From Acidimicrobiia bacterium (GTDB lineage: Bacteria; Actinomycetota; Acidimicrobiia; ATN3; PSLF01), in contig PSLF01000001.1 in NCBI GenBank assembly GCA_040289475.1, forward strand, positions 1 through 64,000: a DNA stretch of 64,000 nucleotides, given 5' to 3'. The notes under the pieces are model-generated. The model saw only the letters and a program-made list of their open reading frames with translations. It had not been told where the DNA came from and searched no databases. Both the position numbers and the translations under genes were made by a program. Positions 27,513 through 36,734 of the stretch are shown piece by piece. Each line of letters starts with the position of its first letter. The first letter of the stretch is position 1.

Positions 27513-28903
27513 CCACTGTGGTCCGGAGCTGCAGGGCCGAATCCTCTAATACCCGCCTGAAGGGACGTTCGCATCGAAGACCTCAATTTTGAGATGTCTG
27601 GACGCCTGTAACGCTGGGGCAAGTCTAAGAAGAGCAGGCAAACAAGAGCAGCAGGACATCCGAAAATCAAGGGAAGCCACACCAGTCTCCAGTTCCCAGT
27701 GACCTGTATACCAATGCTCACGCCATAGGACACTGCAATCGACCCAATCGTGGTAATGGCCGTCCACAAGCCCGCTATCTCGGCTAAGACTTCACGAGGA
27801 AACAGAACGAGCAAAAGAGTTCCTAGCGACACTGCAATAGCCACGCCAATTAGAGCTGCCACAACTCCGTATGCTGTGATAGTGACAATGTCCGACGCGT
27901 TGTACGCTTTTATAGCAAGAAAGGTTGCAATGGCGAGGCAGCCCACACCTACGACTTTCCTGTCAAGGCGGGCAGCGACAATTCCGACGAGGGGAACAAG
28001 GGGAAGAGCTACGAGGGAACCGTAAATGCCAGCCGCCGCTACAGTTCTAGCTCCCACTCCCAAGACCTTACCAGCGTACAACACGTAGAGCGGTGCTACC
28101 GGAGACGCGGCAGTACTAATGATTCCTACAGCCACTAGCAAAACGAGAAGGTTCCGGTGGCTCGCAACGTAGTGCAACCGTTCCTGGATGGTCATTCCTG
28201 AAGCTCGTGCAGCCGCAATCTCTTGCTCTACCCGGGGTTCCTTGACCCTAAGCAAAACGTAGATTCCCCCAATGAGAGCGACTACTCCAGCAAAAACGAA
28301 AGCTGTCGAGTGACTCCGCTCCCAAGTCCTGTTGATCACTACCTGTATGAAGAGGTTGGGCAGGAGCCCCGCTATTGCTAGAGACACTTCCATTCCAGCC
28401 CAAATGCTCTGCCCGAACAAATCTGGCGTCGCCGAAAAGCGGGGGATACGATACGAAGTCCAACCCACCGAGGCAATTGCCACTATAAGTACCATCGGCC
28501 AATATGAACGCGGACCCACGCCTAAAAGAACCGAAGCGACTCCGATAACGATAAGCCCGGCCGCCATAAATGGCTTTCTGCGCCCACCTAGACGGGCGGA
28601 CCGGTCCGAGAGACGCCCAATGAGCGGCGCGACAAGCGGGCTCAGCCAACGATGGGCTGTAGCAGCAAAAGTAATTGCGAAAACCGTCGATGAAACCGGC
28701 TCGAAGACAGCACCCAGGTATCCCGATCGTAGGGTTAGAAACCCTGCAGCAGCGGCTTCACTAATCACTATTGCCCAGTAGTTTTGGCGCACTTCGTGAC
28801 GGTGCAAACCTCTAACTACATGAGACTCTCCCGGAATTGGCTCTACTTCTGGCGAGGTCGGATCTGGCAAAACGGGATCTGGAGTCGACCCTTCCGAAGC
28901 CAT
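27488..28903 (-). CDS. Major facilitator superfamily transporter (sugar-type)
   Basis: A 471-residue protein with about twelve membrane helices. The loop after helix 2 reads GRLSDRSARLGGRRKPFM, close to the G-x3-D-R-x-G-R-R motif and to the pattern of glycoside/sucrose MFS carriers. A hydrophilic N-terminal tail (about 45 residues) precedes helix 1. The ATG at 28903 overlaps the nuoN stop in ATGA, so it is probably translated from the end of the nuo transcript; the frame is open further upstream, but that part is the nuoN gene in another frame. The substrate is unknown. A respiratory role is not implied by position alone. Confidence 0.82.
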   Translation of the reverse strand: MASEGSTPDPVLPDPTSPEVEPIPGESHVVRGLHRHEVRQNYWAIVISEAAAAGFLTLRSGYLGAVFEPVSSTVFAITFAATAHRWLSPLVAPLIGRLSDRSARLGGRRKPFMAAGLIVIGVASVLLGVGPRSYWPMVLIVAIASVGWTSYRIPRFSATPDLFGQSIWAGMEVSLAIAGLLPNLFIQVVINRTWERSHSTAFVFAGVVALIGGIYVLLRVKEPRVEQEIAAARASGMTIQERLHYVASHRNLLVLLVAVGIISTAASPVAPLYVLYAGKVLGVGARTVAAAGIYGSLVALPLVPLVGIVAARLDRKVVGVGCLAIATFLAIKAYNASDIVTITAYGVVAALIGVAIAVSLGTLLLVLFPREVLAEIAGLWTAITTIGSIAVSYGVSIGIQVTGNWRLVWLPLIFGCPAALVCLLFLDLPQRYRRPDISKLRSSMRTSLQAGIRGFGPAAPDHSGHSPEERA

Positions 28904-30426
28904 CAACCGCCGCCTATTAGTCGGGCTGCTTCCGCGAAGCCGAGAGCTGGTTGGGGGAAGACACCCAGTATCAAAGTCACTGCAACTGTCGCAAAGATGG
29001 CAGCCGACAAAGCTCCAGGAGCAATGGCATCGAGGTGCACCGCTGGCAACGCAGTGTCGACAACGTTGGCACTCTTCTCCTCTGGCTGATACAAAACTAT
29101 GACGAGACGGATGTAGAAGAAGGCAGCCACGACCGAGGCTGTCGCGCCGGCCAAAGCGAACCACACAAGGCCCGCCTGTACTGCCGCCCGAAACAAGTAG
29201 AGCTTAGCTATAAAACCTGCTGTCGGAGGAATTCCGGCGAGGCCCAATAGTAAAATGGTTAATCCCACACCCAAAAGTGGGCGCTTTCTTCCCATCCCCC
29301 TGAAATCCACCAAATCTCCGGCGTCGGTTCTCTCCCTCTGGAAGATGGCGACGATCGCAAAAGCACCAAAGATCATTGCCGCATAGGTAACGATGTAGAA
29401 CAGGGTTGCTTGGGCGCCTCCCTCAACCGGCGAGGCGACTCCCAAAAAGAGGTAACCCGCGTGAACGATCGAAGAGTACCCGAGCATGCGTTTGACGTTT
29501 TGCTGACCTATCGCAGCTGCCGCCCCGACAATCATCGTCACGACCCCCACGCCCACCACGAGTGGGAGCCACAAATCCCTGCTGGGAACCAGCGCTGCGA
29601 ATATCCGCATCGCAGCTCCAAACCCCGCTGCCTTGGCACCGGCCGCTAGGAAGCCCGAGGTATAAGATGGCGCCCCTTGATATACATCTGGCACCCACAT
29701 GTGGAAAGGAACCGCTCCGACCTTGAAGGCAAGACCGGATAAAAGCAGTGCTGTACCAGCAAGCAGTAGCCAGGAAAAAGATCCTCTGGAAGACACAGAG
29801 GAAATCACACCGAGGTTCAAAGAACCCGTGCCGCCGTAGGCGAGTGCAATTCCGTACAACAAAAAAGCCGAAGCAAAGGAACCGAGCAGGAAGTATTTGA
29901 GGGCTGCTTCTTGGGGCGCAGGACTGTCTCTCAAAAACCCGGCGAGAACATAAAAACTGATAGAAAACAGTTCTAGAGCGAGAAAAACAACGATGAGGTC
30001 CACGGCGGAGACCATCGCCATCATCCCTGCGCAAGCTAGTAGTACGAGTGCCCCGAACTCTTCACGAACGCGTCCGTCCCTCGACAATCCGCTGTAGCCC
30101 ATAGCGATCGCGAGGACAGCCATGGCAGCAAAGACCAGCTTGAAGCTGGCTGAATAGGCGTCGTTTGCTATGAGACTACCCGCCGTCAGGCTAGGACCTT
30201 GGCTTCGAACCCGGACAAGGTCTGCTAGCGCCAACCCCAACGCGACAAGGCTTGCGGAGTACGAGAGAACGAGAGACACTACCTTGCGCGCACGCATCTC
30301 GACCGAGCGCACCATAATGGCCCTAGCGATGAGCAGAAGGCACGCTCCTGACGCGAGCGCGATCTCGGGACCGAGCGCAAAAAAGTCAACGATGGGTAGG
30401 GCGATCTTTGTGCTCGCCGTACTCAT
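28903..30426 (-). CDS. nuoN: NADH-quinone oxidoreductase subunit N
   Basis: A 507-residue membrane subunit of complex I, one of three antiporter-like proton-pumping subunits. About fourteen helices are visible, with the broken-helix segment LLSGLAFKVGAVPFHMWVPDVYQGAP and the lysine-bearing GQQNVKRMLGYSSIVHAGYLF typical of the family. It starts at 30426 overlapping the nuoM stop by four bases and ends overlapping the MFS gene. It is the last nuo gene in the operon. Confidence 0.96.
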   Translation of the reverse strand: MSTASTKIALPIVDFFALGPEIALASGACLLLIARAIMVRSVEMRARKVVSLVLSYSASLVALGLALADLVRVRSQGPSLTAGSLIANDAYSASFKLVFAAMAVLAIAMGYSGLSRDGRVREEFGALVLLACAGMMAMVSAVDLIVVFLALELFSISFYVLAGFLRDSPAPQEAALKYFLLGSFASAFLLYGIALAYGGTGSLNLGVISSVSSRGSFSWLLLAGTALLLSGLAFKVGAVPFHMWVPDVYQGAPSYTSGFLAAGAKAAGFGAAMRIFAALVPSRDLWLPLVVGVGVVTMIVGAAAAIGQQNVKRMLGYSSIVHAGYLFLGVASPVEGGAQATLFYIVTYAAMIFGAFAIVAIFQRERTDAGDLVDFRGMGRKRPLLGVGLTILLLGLAGIPPTAGFIAKLYLFRAAVQAGLVWFALAGATASVVAAFFYIRLVIVLYQPEEKSANVVDTALPAVHLDAIAPGALSAAIFATVAVTLILGVFPQPALGFAEAARLIGGG

Positions 30427-32114
30427 CGGCCAGACTCCTGCGAGGCTAAGGATCCAAGCGAATGAGAGATTTCGACGGGCCCGTTGCTAGCGGCGGGTGT
30501 TCCCCTCGAATTATCTAACTCGTCAGAATCGCCCGAGGCATCATCGATCGCACCTTTGGAGCCGTCAGACGCAGTCTGGGCGACGACAAGGTCGGGGCGG
30601 TCGATTCCAGCTTCTGAAGCGAAATTTCTTACTACTTTATCAAGGGATGGCTCGGAGCGCTCGATCAACGGCTCGGGATGCAGTCCTACCAGGAGCATGA
30701 GAGCGACCAGGGGGACCAGCGCCACCACTTCTCGACCCCGTATGTCGTATGCTTCCGAACCGACTCTCGGACCGCGCACTCCTGTGAAAGCCCGCTGAAA
30801 TGCCCAGAGCAGGTACACGGCGCTCAATATCACGCCCAAACCAGCGATTGCAGCGATTACCGGGTTACGCAGGAAGCTACCCGCAAGAACCAGAAACTCG
30901 CCCACGAAACCACCCAATCCAGGAAGTCCTATAGATGCGAGAGCTGTCAGTAAGAAGATGCCCCCATAAACTGGCATCACCGACCAGATCCCCCCCATCT
31001 CCTCGATCCTGCGGGTATGCAGCCTGTCGTAGACCATGCCTACAAGCAGGAAGAGTGCTCCTGTGGATACCCCGTGATTGAACATCTGCAAAAGGCCACC
31101 TTGAGCGCCCTGGGAAGTAACAACGAAAATACCCACTATTGCAAAGCCCAAATGTGAGACCGACGAGTATGCAATGAGGCGCTTGAGGTCTTTTTGCACT
31201 GCCGAGACTAGGGCTCCGTAAACAATCCCCACCAAACCTAGCACCAAGAGGAGTGGTAGCAGCGCCTCGGCACCCTGGGGAAACAGCGGGAGAGAGAACC
31301 GCAGAAATCCGTATACCCCTAGTTTTAGTAAGACGCCCGCCAGAATGACCGATCCAGCGGTAGGCGCTTCCGTGTGAGCGTCGGGTAGCCAGGTATGCAG
31401 CGGAAACACCGGAACCTTGACCGCGAATCCGGCTCCAAATGCGGCAAAAAGAGCAACCTGGGTGGCTTTTGAAAATTGACCTCCATCGAGCAGCCGCAGA
31501 TCAAAAGTGAACGTCCCGGACAGATGCGAGTGTGCGACGGCTAGATACACGATCCCAACGAACAAAAAGGCCGAACCGAGCATCGTGTACAAGAAAAACT
31601 TGATAGCCGCATACTGCCTCCGATCGGATCCCCACCCCGCGATGAGGAAGTACATCGGCACGAGGACGGCCTCCCAAAACACGAAGAACAAAAGAAGATC
31701 GAGGGCGAGAAACGCCCCTAAAATCGCCGACTCGAGAACGAGCAGCAAGGATAAGTAGGGCCGTTCTCCCTCTTTTATGGAAGGGGAGTCCAACGTGGCC
31801 AGGACAGAGACCGGAAATAGCACAACAGTAAGCCCTACCATTAGCAGGCTGATTCCGTCGATTCCGAGGATGTACCGGGACGAAATCGTCGGAGCCCAGG
31901 GGTAGTCCTCCACAAACTGAAATTCAGCTGTGCCCTTGGCGAAGCCAGCTGCCACAGCGATGAATGCAATCAGCGAAACCGCCATCGCCACCCCGGCGAT
32001 GCCGCGCCTAACCAATTTGGAGTTGCCCGGGAGCACAGCTATCAATACCGCTCCGAGAGCGGGAGTCCACACGAGTATCGACAGCAAAGGAAGCTCGCCG
32101 AAACGCACCGTCAC
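30423..32114 (-). CDS. nuoM: NADH-quinone oxidoreductase subunit M
   Basis: A 563-residue antiporter-like proton-pumping subunit of complex I. FVFWEAVLVPMYFLIAGWG carries the conserved glutamate of helix 5. FAVKVPVFPLHTWLPDAHTEAPTAGSVILA is the discontinuous helix, and QKDLKRLIAYSSVSHLGFAI the second half. A hydrophilic tail of about 70 Ser/Asp-rich residues after the last helix is longer than in typical NuoM. It overlaps nuoL and nuoN by four bases at each end. Confidence 0.96.
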   Translation of the reverse strand: MTVRFGELPLLSILVWTPALGAVLIAVLPGNSKLVRRGIAGVAMAVSLIAFIAVAAGFAKGTAEFQFVEDYPWAPTISSRYILGIDGISLLMVGLTVVLFPVSVLATLDSPSIKEGERPYLSLLLVLESAILGAFLALDLLLFFVFWEAVLVPMYFLIAGWGSDRRQYAAIKFFLYTMLGSAFLFVGIVYLAVAHSHLSGTFTFDLRLLDGGQFSKATQVALFAAFGAGFAVKVPVFPLHTWLPDAHTEAPTAGSVILAGVLLKLGVYGFLRFSLPLFPQGAEALLPLLLVLGLVGIVYGALVSAVQKDLKRLIAYSSVSHLGFAIVGIFVVTSQGAQGGLLQMFNHGVSTGALFLLVGMVYDRLHTRRIEEMGGIWSVMPVYGGIFLLTALASIGLPGLGGFVGEFLVLAGSFLRNPVIAAIAGLGVILSAVYLLWAFQRAFTGVRGPRVGSEAYDIRGREVVALVPLVALMLLVGLHPEPLIERSEPSLDKVVRNFASEAGIDRPDLVVAQTASDGSKGAIDDASGDSDELDNSRGTPAASNGPVEISHSLGSLASQESGR

Positions 32115-34045
32115 GACCCCATCGCTACGATTCTGGCAACTGCTGCTCCTGTCAACAACAGCAGCACTCCTGCGGCGATTGCCAGAGCGTAGCGCCTGGC
32201 GTAGCCAGTCTGAACCTTTTTCAACGCCCGTCCAGCACCGGTGAATAGGGCGCCGACTCCATCAACGATCCCGTCGATTAGGTTTCGATCAACTGTGGTT
32301 GCCAAAAACGAAGCGGCTTTGGATCCAAAAGTAACGAAGATCGCCTCGTACAACCGGTCCAACATCCATCCACTAGCAAAGAACCGGTAAGCTGCATTTC
32401 CAAACGGAAGGGACGCCAGCAGTTCCCCACGTTCCTCGGCAGTGCGGCTGAGCCACAAGCGTCCCCCCGCCCAAATCGCCGACACTGCCAAGACCAAAGC
32501 GGCGAACCCCACAGCGAGCTCTCGTGCTCCGAATGCCTCGGGATGGATGCCAACAGAGGGCTCTAAGAAGTGAGACAGAAGAGGCGCTATCCTCGGGATC
32601 CCCGACACTCCAGCAATAGCCGATCCACTCGCTAGGACAACGAGCGGAACCGTCATAACCGGAGGAGACTCATGTGGGTGAATTTCAGCCTCGGAGTAGC
32701 CGGGCGAACCATAGAAGGTCCGCATAAAAGCCCTAGACATGTACAACGCTGTAAGAAAGCTGGAGGCAGAAAGAACGACCCATAAGGCCTGGCCCTTGGT
32801 GCCAGATCCAAAAACTGCCGTAAGGATGGCGTCCTTCGAGAAAAAGCCAGCCAGTGGGGGTATCCCCGATATCGCCAGAAAACCCACCAAAAAAGTGGCA
32901 GAGGTAATAGGCATATGGCGCCTCAAACCTCCGAATCGGCGGATGTCCGTCTCGCCATTTGTAGCGTGCATAACCGATCCAGCACCCAAAAACAAGAGAG
33001 CCTTGAAGAATGCGTGAGTGACTAAATGGAAAATGCCAGCGGCGAGAGCACCAACTCCTACAGCAGCGAACATCAACCCGAGCTGACTCACCGTGGAATA
33101 CGCCAAAATCTTTTTTAGATCTGTCTGAGCGAGTGCGGCTGTTGCTGCTACAAAAGCAGTGAGCGTTCCAATACCGGCTACAGTCCAGGAGGCGGTTGGC
33201 GAGATAGCGAATACAGGCCCTAGCCTCGCCACCAAAAACACACCCGCCGTCACCATAGTCGCAGCATGAATCAGGGCAGAAACTGGAGTAGGACCCTCCA
33301 TGGCATCAGGTAGCCACACCAGAAGCGGGAACTGAGCTGACTTGCCGGTCGCCCCTGCGAAAAGCAAGAGGCACGCAACAGTTGCTGTACTTCCAGAAAG
33401 CACCAGCGGCGCTTTAGCTATCAGCCCCGATCCCGCTTCGCTAGCAATCCTCACAGTTCCGGTGTGGCGAAACAAGAGAAGCGCCCCGAGAATAAAACCA
33501 AGGTCTCCCACTCGATTGGCGACGAATGCCTTCTTGCCAGCAGCTGCTGCTTTCGAACGCTCGAACCAGAACGAGATCAACAGATACGAACACAGGCCGA
33601 CGCCTTCCCAACCCAGGAACATCAAAACGAGATTGTTTGCCAAGACCAGAACAGCCATAGATGCCACGAACAGATTCATGTAAGCGAAGAAGCGGCCAAA
33701 GCGCGCATCCCCCTTCATGTATCCGATCGAGTACAGGTGAATGAGCGCCCCGACTCCGGTTATTACGAGAACCATGGTTATTGACAATGGATCGACAAGA
33801 AGCTCGAAGGGGGCTTCCAGAGAACCTGAGGCTATCCATGAGGCCAACTCGAATATGAATAGTCTTCGATGAGCCTCCAGAGAAAGAAGGTTCCAGAAGA
33901 GATATGCCGCCCCCGCGAAGGATGCCGTCACGGATAGGGTTCCCAACACCCCGCACACACGCTCGCCCAGCCGCTTTCCGAAGAGCAATAACACCGCAGC
34001 CGAAACAGCAGGCACGAGCGGAATCGAAAACGCCGCTACTTTCAT
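32111..34045 (-). CDS. nuoL: NADH-quinone oxidoreductase subunit L
   Basis: A 644-residue largest antiporter-like subunit of complex I. Recognisable parts are FLGWEGVGLCSYLLISFWFERSKAAAAGKKAFVANRVGD, SAQFPLLVWLPDAMEGPTPVSALIHAATMVTAGVFLVAR and QTDLKKILAYSTVSQLGLM. The C-terminus carries the long lateral helix and an extra membrane helix (residues about 540-640). The start ATG 34045 lies 19 bases after nuoK, and its stop overlaps the nuoM start in ATGA. Confidence 0.97.
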   Translation of the reverse strand: MKVAAFSIPLVPAVSAAVLLLFGKRLGERVCGVLGTLSVTASFAGAAYLFWNLLSLEAHRRLFIFELASWIASGSLEAPFELLVDPLSITMVLVITGVGALIHLYSIGYMKGDARFGRFFAYMNLFVASMAVLVLANNLVLMFLGWEGVGLCSYLLISFWFERSKAAAAGKKAFVANRVGDLGFILGALLLFRHTGTVRIASEAGSGLIAKAPLVLSGSTATVACLLLFAGATGKSAQFPLLVWLPDAMEGPTPVSALIHAATMVTAGVFLVARLGPVFAISPTASWTVAGIGTLTAFVAATAALAQTDLKKILAYSTVSQLGLMFAAVGVGALAAGIFHLVTHAFFKALLFLGAGSVMHATNGETDIRRFGGLRRHMPITSATFLVGFLAISGIPPLAGFFSKDAILTAVFGSGTKGQALWVVLSASSFLTALYMSRAFMRTFYGSPGYSEAEIHPHESPPVMTVPLVVLASGSAIAGVSGIPRIAPLLSHFLEPSVGIHPEAFGARELAVGFAALVLAVSAIWAGGRLWLSRTAEERGELLASLPFGNAAYRFFASGWMLDRLYEAIFVTFGSKAASFLATTVDRNLIDGIVDGVGALFTGAGRALKKVQTGYARRYALAIAAGVLLLLTGAAVARIVAMGS

Positions 34046-34064
34046 TGACTTCCAGCCCTACCCG

Positions 34065-34370
34065 TTAGCCATTGAGGGCAGCCAATTCGTCAGCGCTCGC
34101 CGACTCCCTACGTCGATAGATCGCGACAATGATGGCGAGCCCTACAACGACTTCCACGGCTGCCGCAACCATCACGAAAAAGACAACTACTTGCCCAGCG
34201 ACGTCTCCAAATGTGCGAGCAAAAGCCACGAATGCCACGTTGGCCGCGTTAAGCATTAGCTCTATACACATGAACATGACCAGGACAGAGCGCCTGAGCA
34301 TGAAGCCGGCTACCCCTGTGATAAACATCGTCGCCGAGATCGTGAGGTAAGAGGAGGCTCCCGCTCTCAC
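34065..34370 (-). CDS. nuoK: NADH-quinone oxidoreductase subunit K
   Basis: A 101-residue, three-helix membrane subunit of complex I. The conserved glutamates of helices 2 and 3 are in [18 protein letters not shown] and [20 protein letters not shown], part of the central proton path. The start is GTG at 34370, overlapping the nuoJ stop by four bases. Confidence 0.96.
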   Translation of the reverse strand: MRAGASSYLTISATMFITGVAGFMLRRSVLVMFMCIELMLNAANVAFVAFARTFGDVAGQVVVFFVMVAAAVEVVVGLAIIVAIYRRRESASADELAALNG

Positions 34371-34885
34371 TTTGGGATAGCCTCCCTCTTCGCCAGTACT
34401 ATGGCTGCTATCGCAGCACCCAATAGCAAAACCGATGTCAATTCAAACGGATAGAGGTACTCGCCGAACAAAACTTCGGCTATTTGGCCCACGTTATCCT
34501 TTGCTACAAGATGCCTCAAAGCTCCAAAGTACACAGGGTTCCCGCCGGCTAAGAGAACCAGGGCTATCAGCGTCGCCCCCAGCGGAACTGCCACCGCCAG
34601 CGCGCCAAATCTTTGGGCTCGCAAAGTTTCTTTTAGTTGCTCCCTACGGTCGACGCCCAGAAGCATAATCACGAATAAAAACAACACGACAACGGCACCG
34701 GCGTAAACAATTAGCTGTACCGCAGCCAGAAACTCAGCTCCTTGAGCTAAAAACAGCACGGCCACACCCAACATCGATGCAGCCAGCCACAGAGCAGAGT
34801 ACACCGGGTTCTTTGACGTCACGACCCCAAAGGCGGCGACAATACAGAGGGCTCCCGCCACAGCGACCGTCACTGTCTCAGCCAT
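34367..34885 (-). CDS. nuoJ: NADH-quinone oxidoreductase subunit J
   Basis: A 172-residue membrane subunit of complex I with five helices. The helix 3 region [24 protein letters not shown] contains the conserved Tyr and pi-bulge glycine involved in coupling. It overlaps nuoI by eight bases and nuoK by four. Confidence 0.95.
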   Translation of the reverse strand: MAETVTVAVAGALCIVAAFGVVTSKNPVYSALWLAASMLGVAVLFLAQGAEFLAAVQLIVYAGAVVVLFLFVIMLLGVDRREQLKETLRAQRFGALAVAVPLGATLIALVLLAGGNPVYFGALRHLVAKDNVGQIAEVLFGEYLYPFELTSVLLLGAAIAAIVLAKREAIPK

Positions 34886-35507
34886 TTTCTGAATCGATTC
34901 CTAGATCCGACTTCTCCCGCCGCTGGCCACGCTCTGCAGGTCGCAGGCCAAAGAGCTTTTCCTCGGACCACATCGGAATCCCTTCAAAATCAGCGTTACC
35001 AGCGGGACTGGTCGCCCTCATCCAGCCGCCCGTTTCAGTGAGCGCCTGGATAGCCCACTCAGGCTCCACACCCTCCTTGAGGCGAGGCATGCCGTCCTCT
35101 CCCACCAACAGATCCTCTTTGGTGTAGATCGCATCCTTGCGGTCATAAATCTTGAACTCAAACAAATTCGACATCGTGATGGCCTCAGTAGGGCAGGCCT
35201 CAACGCACAGTCCGCAAAAAATACAACGGAGCATGTTGATTTCGTAGACATAGCCGTACCGCTCACCCGGCGAGATCGGCGCATCTGGCGGGTTTTCCGC
35301 CCCTCGCACATATATACAACGCGCAGGACACACCCCCGCACATAACTCGCATCCGATGCACTTCTCCATTCCATCCGGATAACGGTTGAGAACGTGCCGG
35401 CCGTGGAAACGCTGCGGGCGAACACGCTGCTCCTCGGGGTACTGTGTCGTGACCGGCCTTCTGAAAAGGTGCCGTAAGGTTACTTTCAATCCCGAGAACT
35501 TGCCCAT
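34878..35507 (-). CDS. nuoI: NADH-quinone oxidoreductase subunit I
   Basis: A 209-residue peripheral-arm subunit with two [4Fe-4S] sites (clusters N6a and N6b): [12 protein letters not shown] at about residue 50 and [12 protein letters not shown] at about 94. They pass electrons to cluster N2 in NuoB. The N-terminal amphipathic helix lies on the membrane. About 100 residues follow the second motif, longer than in many NuoI. It lies 94 bases after nuoH and overlaps nuoJ. Confidence 0.97.
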   Translation of the reverse strand: MGKFSGLKVTLRHLFRRPVTTQYPEEQRVRPQRFHGRHVLNRYPDGMEKCIGCELCAGVCPARCIYVRGAENPPDAPISPGERYGYVYEINMLRCIFCGLCVEACPTEAITMSNLFEFKIYDRKDAIYTKEDLLVGEDGMPRLKEGVEPEWAIQALTETGGWMRATSPAGNADFEGIPMWSEEKLFGLRPAERGQRREKSDLGIDSENG

Positions 35508-35601
35508 CTTCTTGCTACCAGTCTCGCTCTTTGTGGCTAATCCTTCTCTTCAACACTCGATCCCTTTCGTGTACTCGCACCCTCCTGGCCGCCTTCTCTA
35601 T

Positions 35602-36648
35602 CTATCTCATAGACGAGAGGTACGCCTGCACCCCTGCCGATCCCAACAGCCACAAAAGGGCCACAGGAATGAGCACTTTCCAGCCGAATCGCATCAGCTG
35701 GTCATAACGGAATCGAGGAAGCGTCGCTCTTATCCAGATAAAAACAAATATCAGAACTCCGAGTTTGACGAAGAACCACACCATAGGCCAAAGCCACGGC
35801 AAAACCTGAAGCCGCGGCCCGTTCCACCCTCCCAAAAACACCGTGACAGCTATCGCCGACACAGCGACCATCCCGGCGTACTCCGAGAGCATAAGCATGG
35901 CGAAGCGGATCCCGGAGTACTCGGTGTTGAAGCCGCCAACCAACTCCGACTCCGCCTCTACTAAGTCAAAGGGGGCCCTGTTAGTCTCGGCCACCGCACA
36001 AGCCATGAACACTAAAAAGGGCACGATATGGGGGAACACCATCCACTTGGGGACGAACCCAAACCACGTCCCCGCCTGTTGAAGCACGATGGCTCTGGTC
36101 GACAAAGAACCTGCCATGATCACTGGCGGGATCAAGGCTAACGCCATGCCAGTTTCGTAACTGATCATCTGTGCCGATGCGCGAACCCCTCCTAAGAGCG
36201 GATACTTAGATCCCGACGACCAACCCGCAAGGGTGACCCCGTACACAGCCATCGACGACATGGCCAAAAACACGAGGAGTCCTACACTCACATCTACACC
36301 CTGTAAGTACACCTTCCTTCCGGCAATTTCGATAGCGTCACCGATGGGAACTAACATCAGCGTGATGAAAGGCGGGGCAAGCGTGAGTAGGGGAGCCATC
36401 ACGTAGAGAGCTCGTTTGGCCTCGATAGGCGTTACTTGCTCCTTGAAGAAAAGCTTGATGCCATCGGCTAGCGTCTGAAGAAGCCCCTTGGGGCCAGCAC
36501 GGTTAGGTCCAATCCTCACTTGCATAAAAGCCACTAGCTTGCGCTCTGCATAGATGAGAAACAAGATGGATAGCAGCGTGGCACCAAAGATCACGATGAC
36601 TTTAGCGATTCCAGTGATAATCCAGAGGAGATCTACAGGTCCTTCCAC
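35602..36648 (-). CDS. nuoH: NADH-quinone oxidoreductase subunit H
   Basis: A 348-residue membrane subunit that lines the quinone chamber of complex I, with eight helices. MQVRIGPNRAGPKGLLQTLADGIKLFFKE and ETNRAPFDLVEAESELVGGFNTEYSG are the conserved quinone-site loops, and RATLPRFRYDQLMRFGWKVLIP ends the protein. The start is GTG at 36648. Gaps of 86 bases to nuoG and 94 to nuoI are the widest in the distal part of the operon. Confidence 0.97.
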   Translation of the reverse strand: MEGPVDLLWIITGIAKVIVIFGATLLSILFLIYAERKLVAFMQVRIGPNRAGPKGLLQTLADGIKLFFKEQVTPIEAKRALYVMAPLLTLAPPFITLMLVPIGDAIEIAGRKVYLQGVDVSVGLLVFLAMSSMAVYGVTLAGWSSGSKYPLLGGVRASAQMISYETGMALALIPPVIMAGSLSTRAIVLQQAGTWFGFVPKWMVFPHIVPFLVFMACAVAETNRAPFDLVEAESELVGGFNTEYSGIRFAMLMLSEYAGMVAVSAIAVTVFLGGWNGPRLQVLPWLWPMVWFFVKLGVLIFVFIWIRATLPRFRYDQLMRFGWKVLIPVALLWLLGSAGVQAYLSSMR

Positions 36649-36734
36649 GGCTCGTGTTCAGACTCCTCGCTCTAAGGTCGTTGGGTGCATATGCCTTTTT
36701 ATCCCTATCTCTCCGCGATCAAAAGTTTCATCAA

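Noticed and set aside
27488-29164. 558-residue version of the MFS transporter
   Set aside because: The first 87 residues are Cys/Arg/Ser-rich, lie inside nuoN in another frame and lack any transporter feature; the ATG at 28903 overlapping the nuoN stop is the better start.
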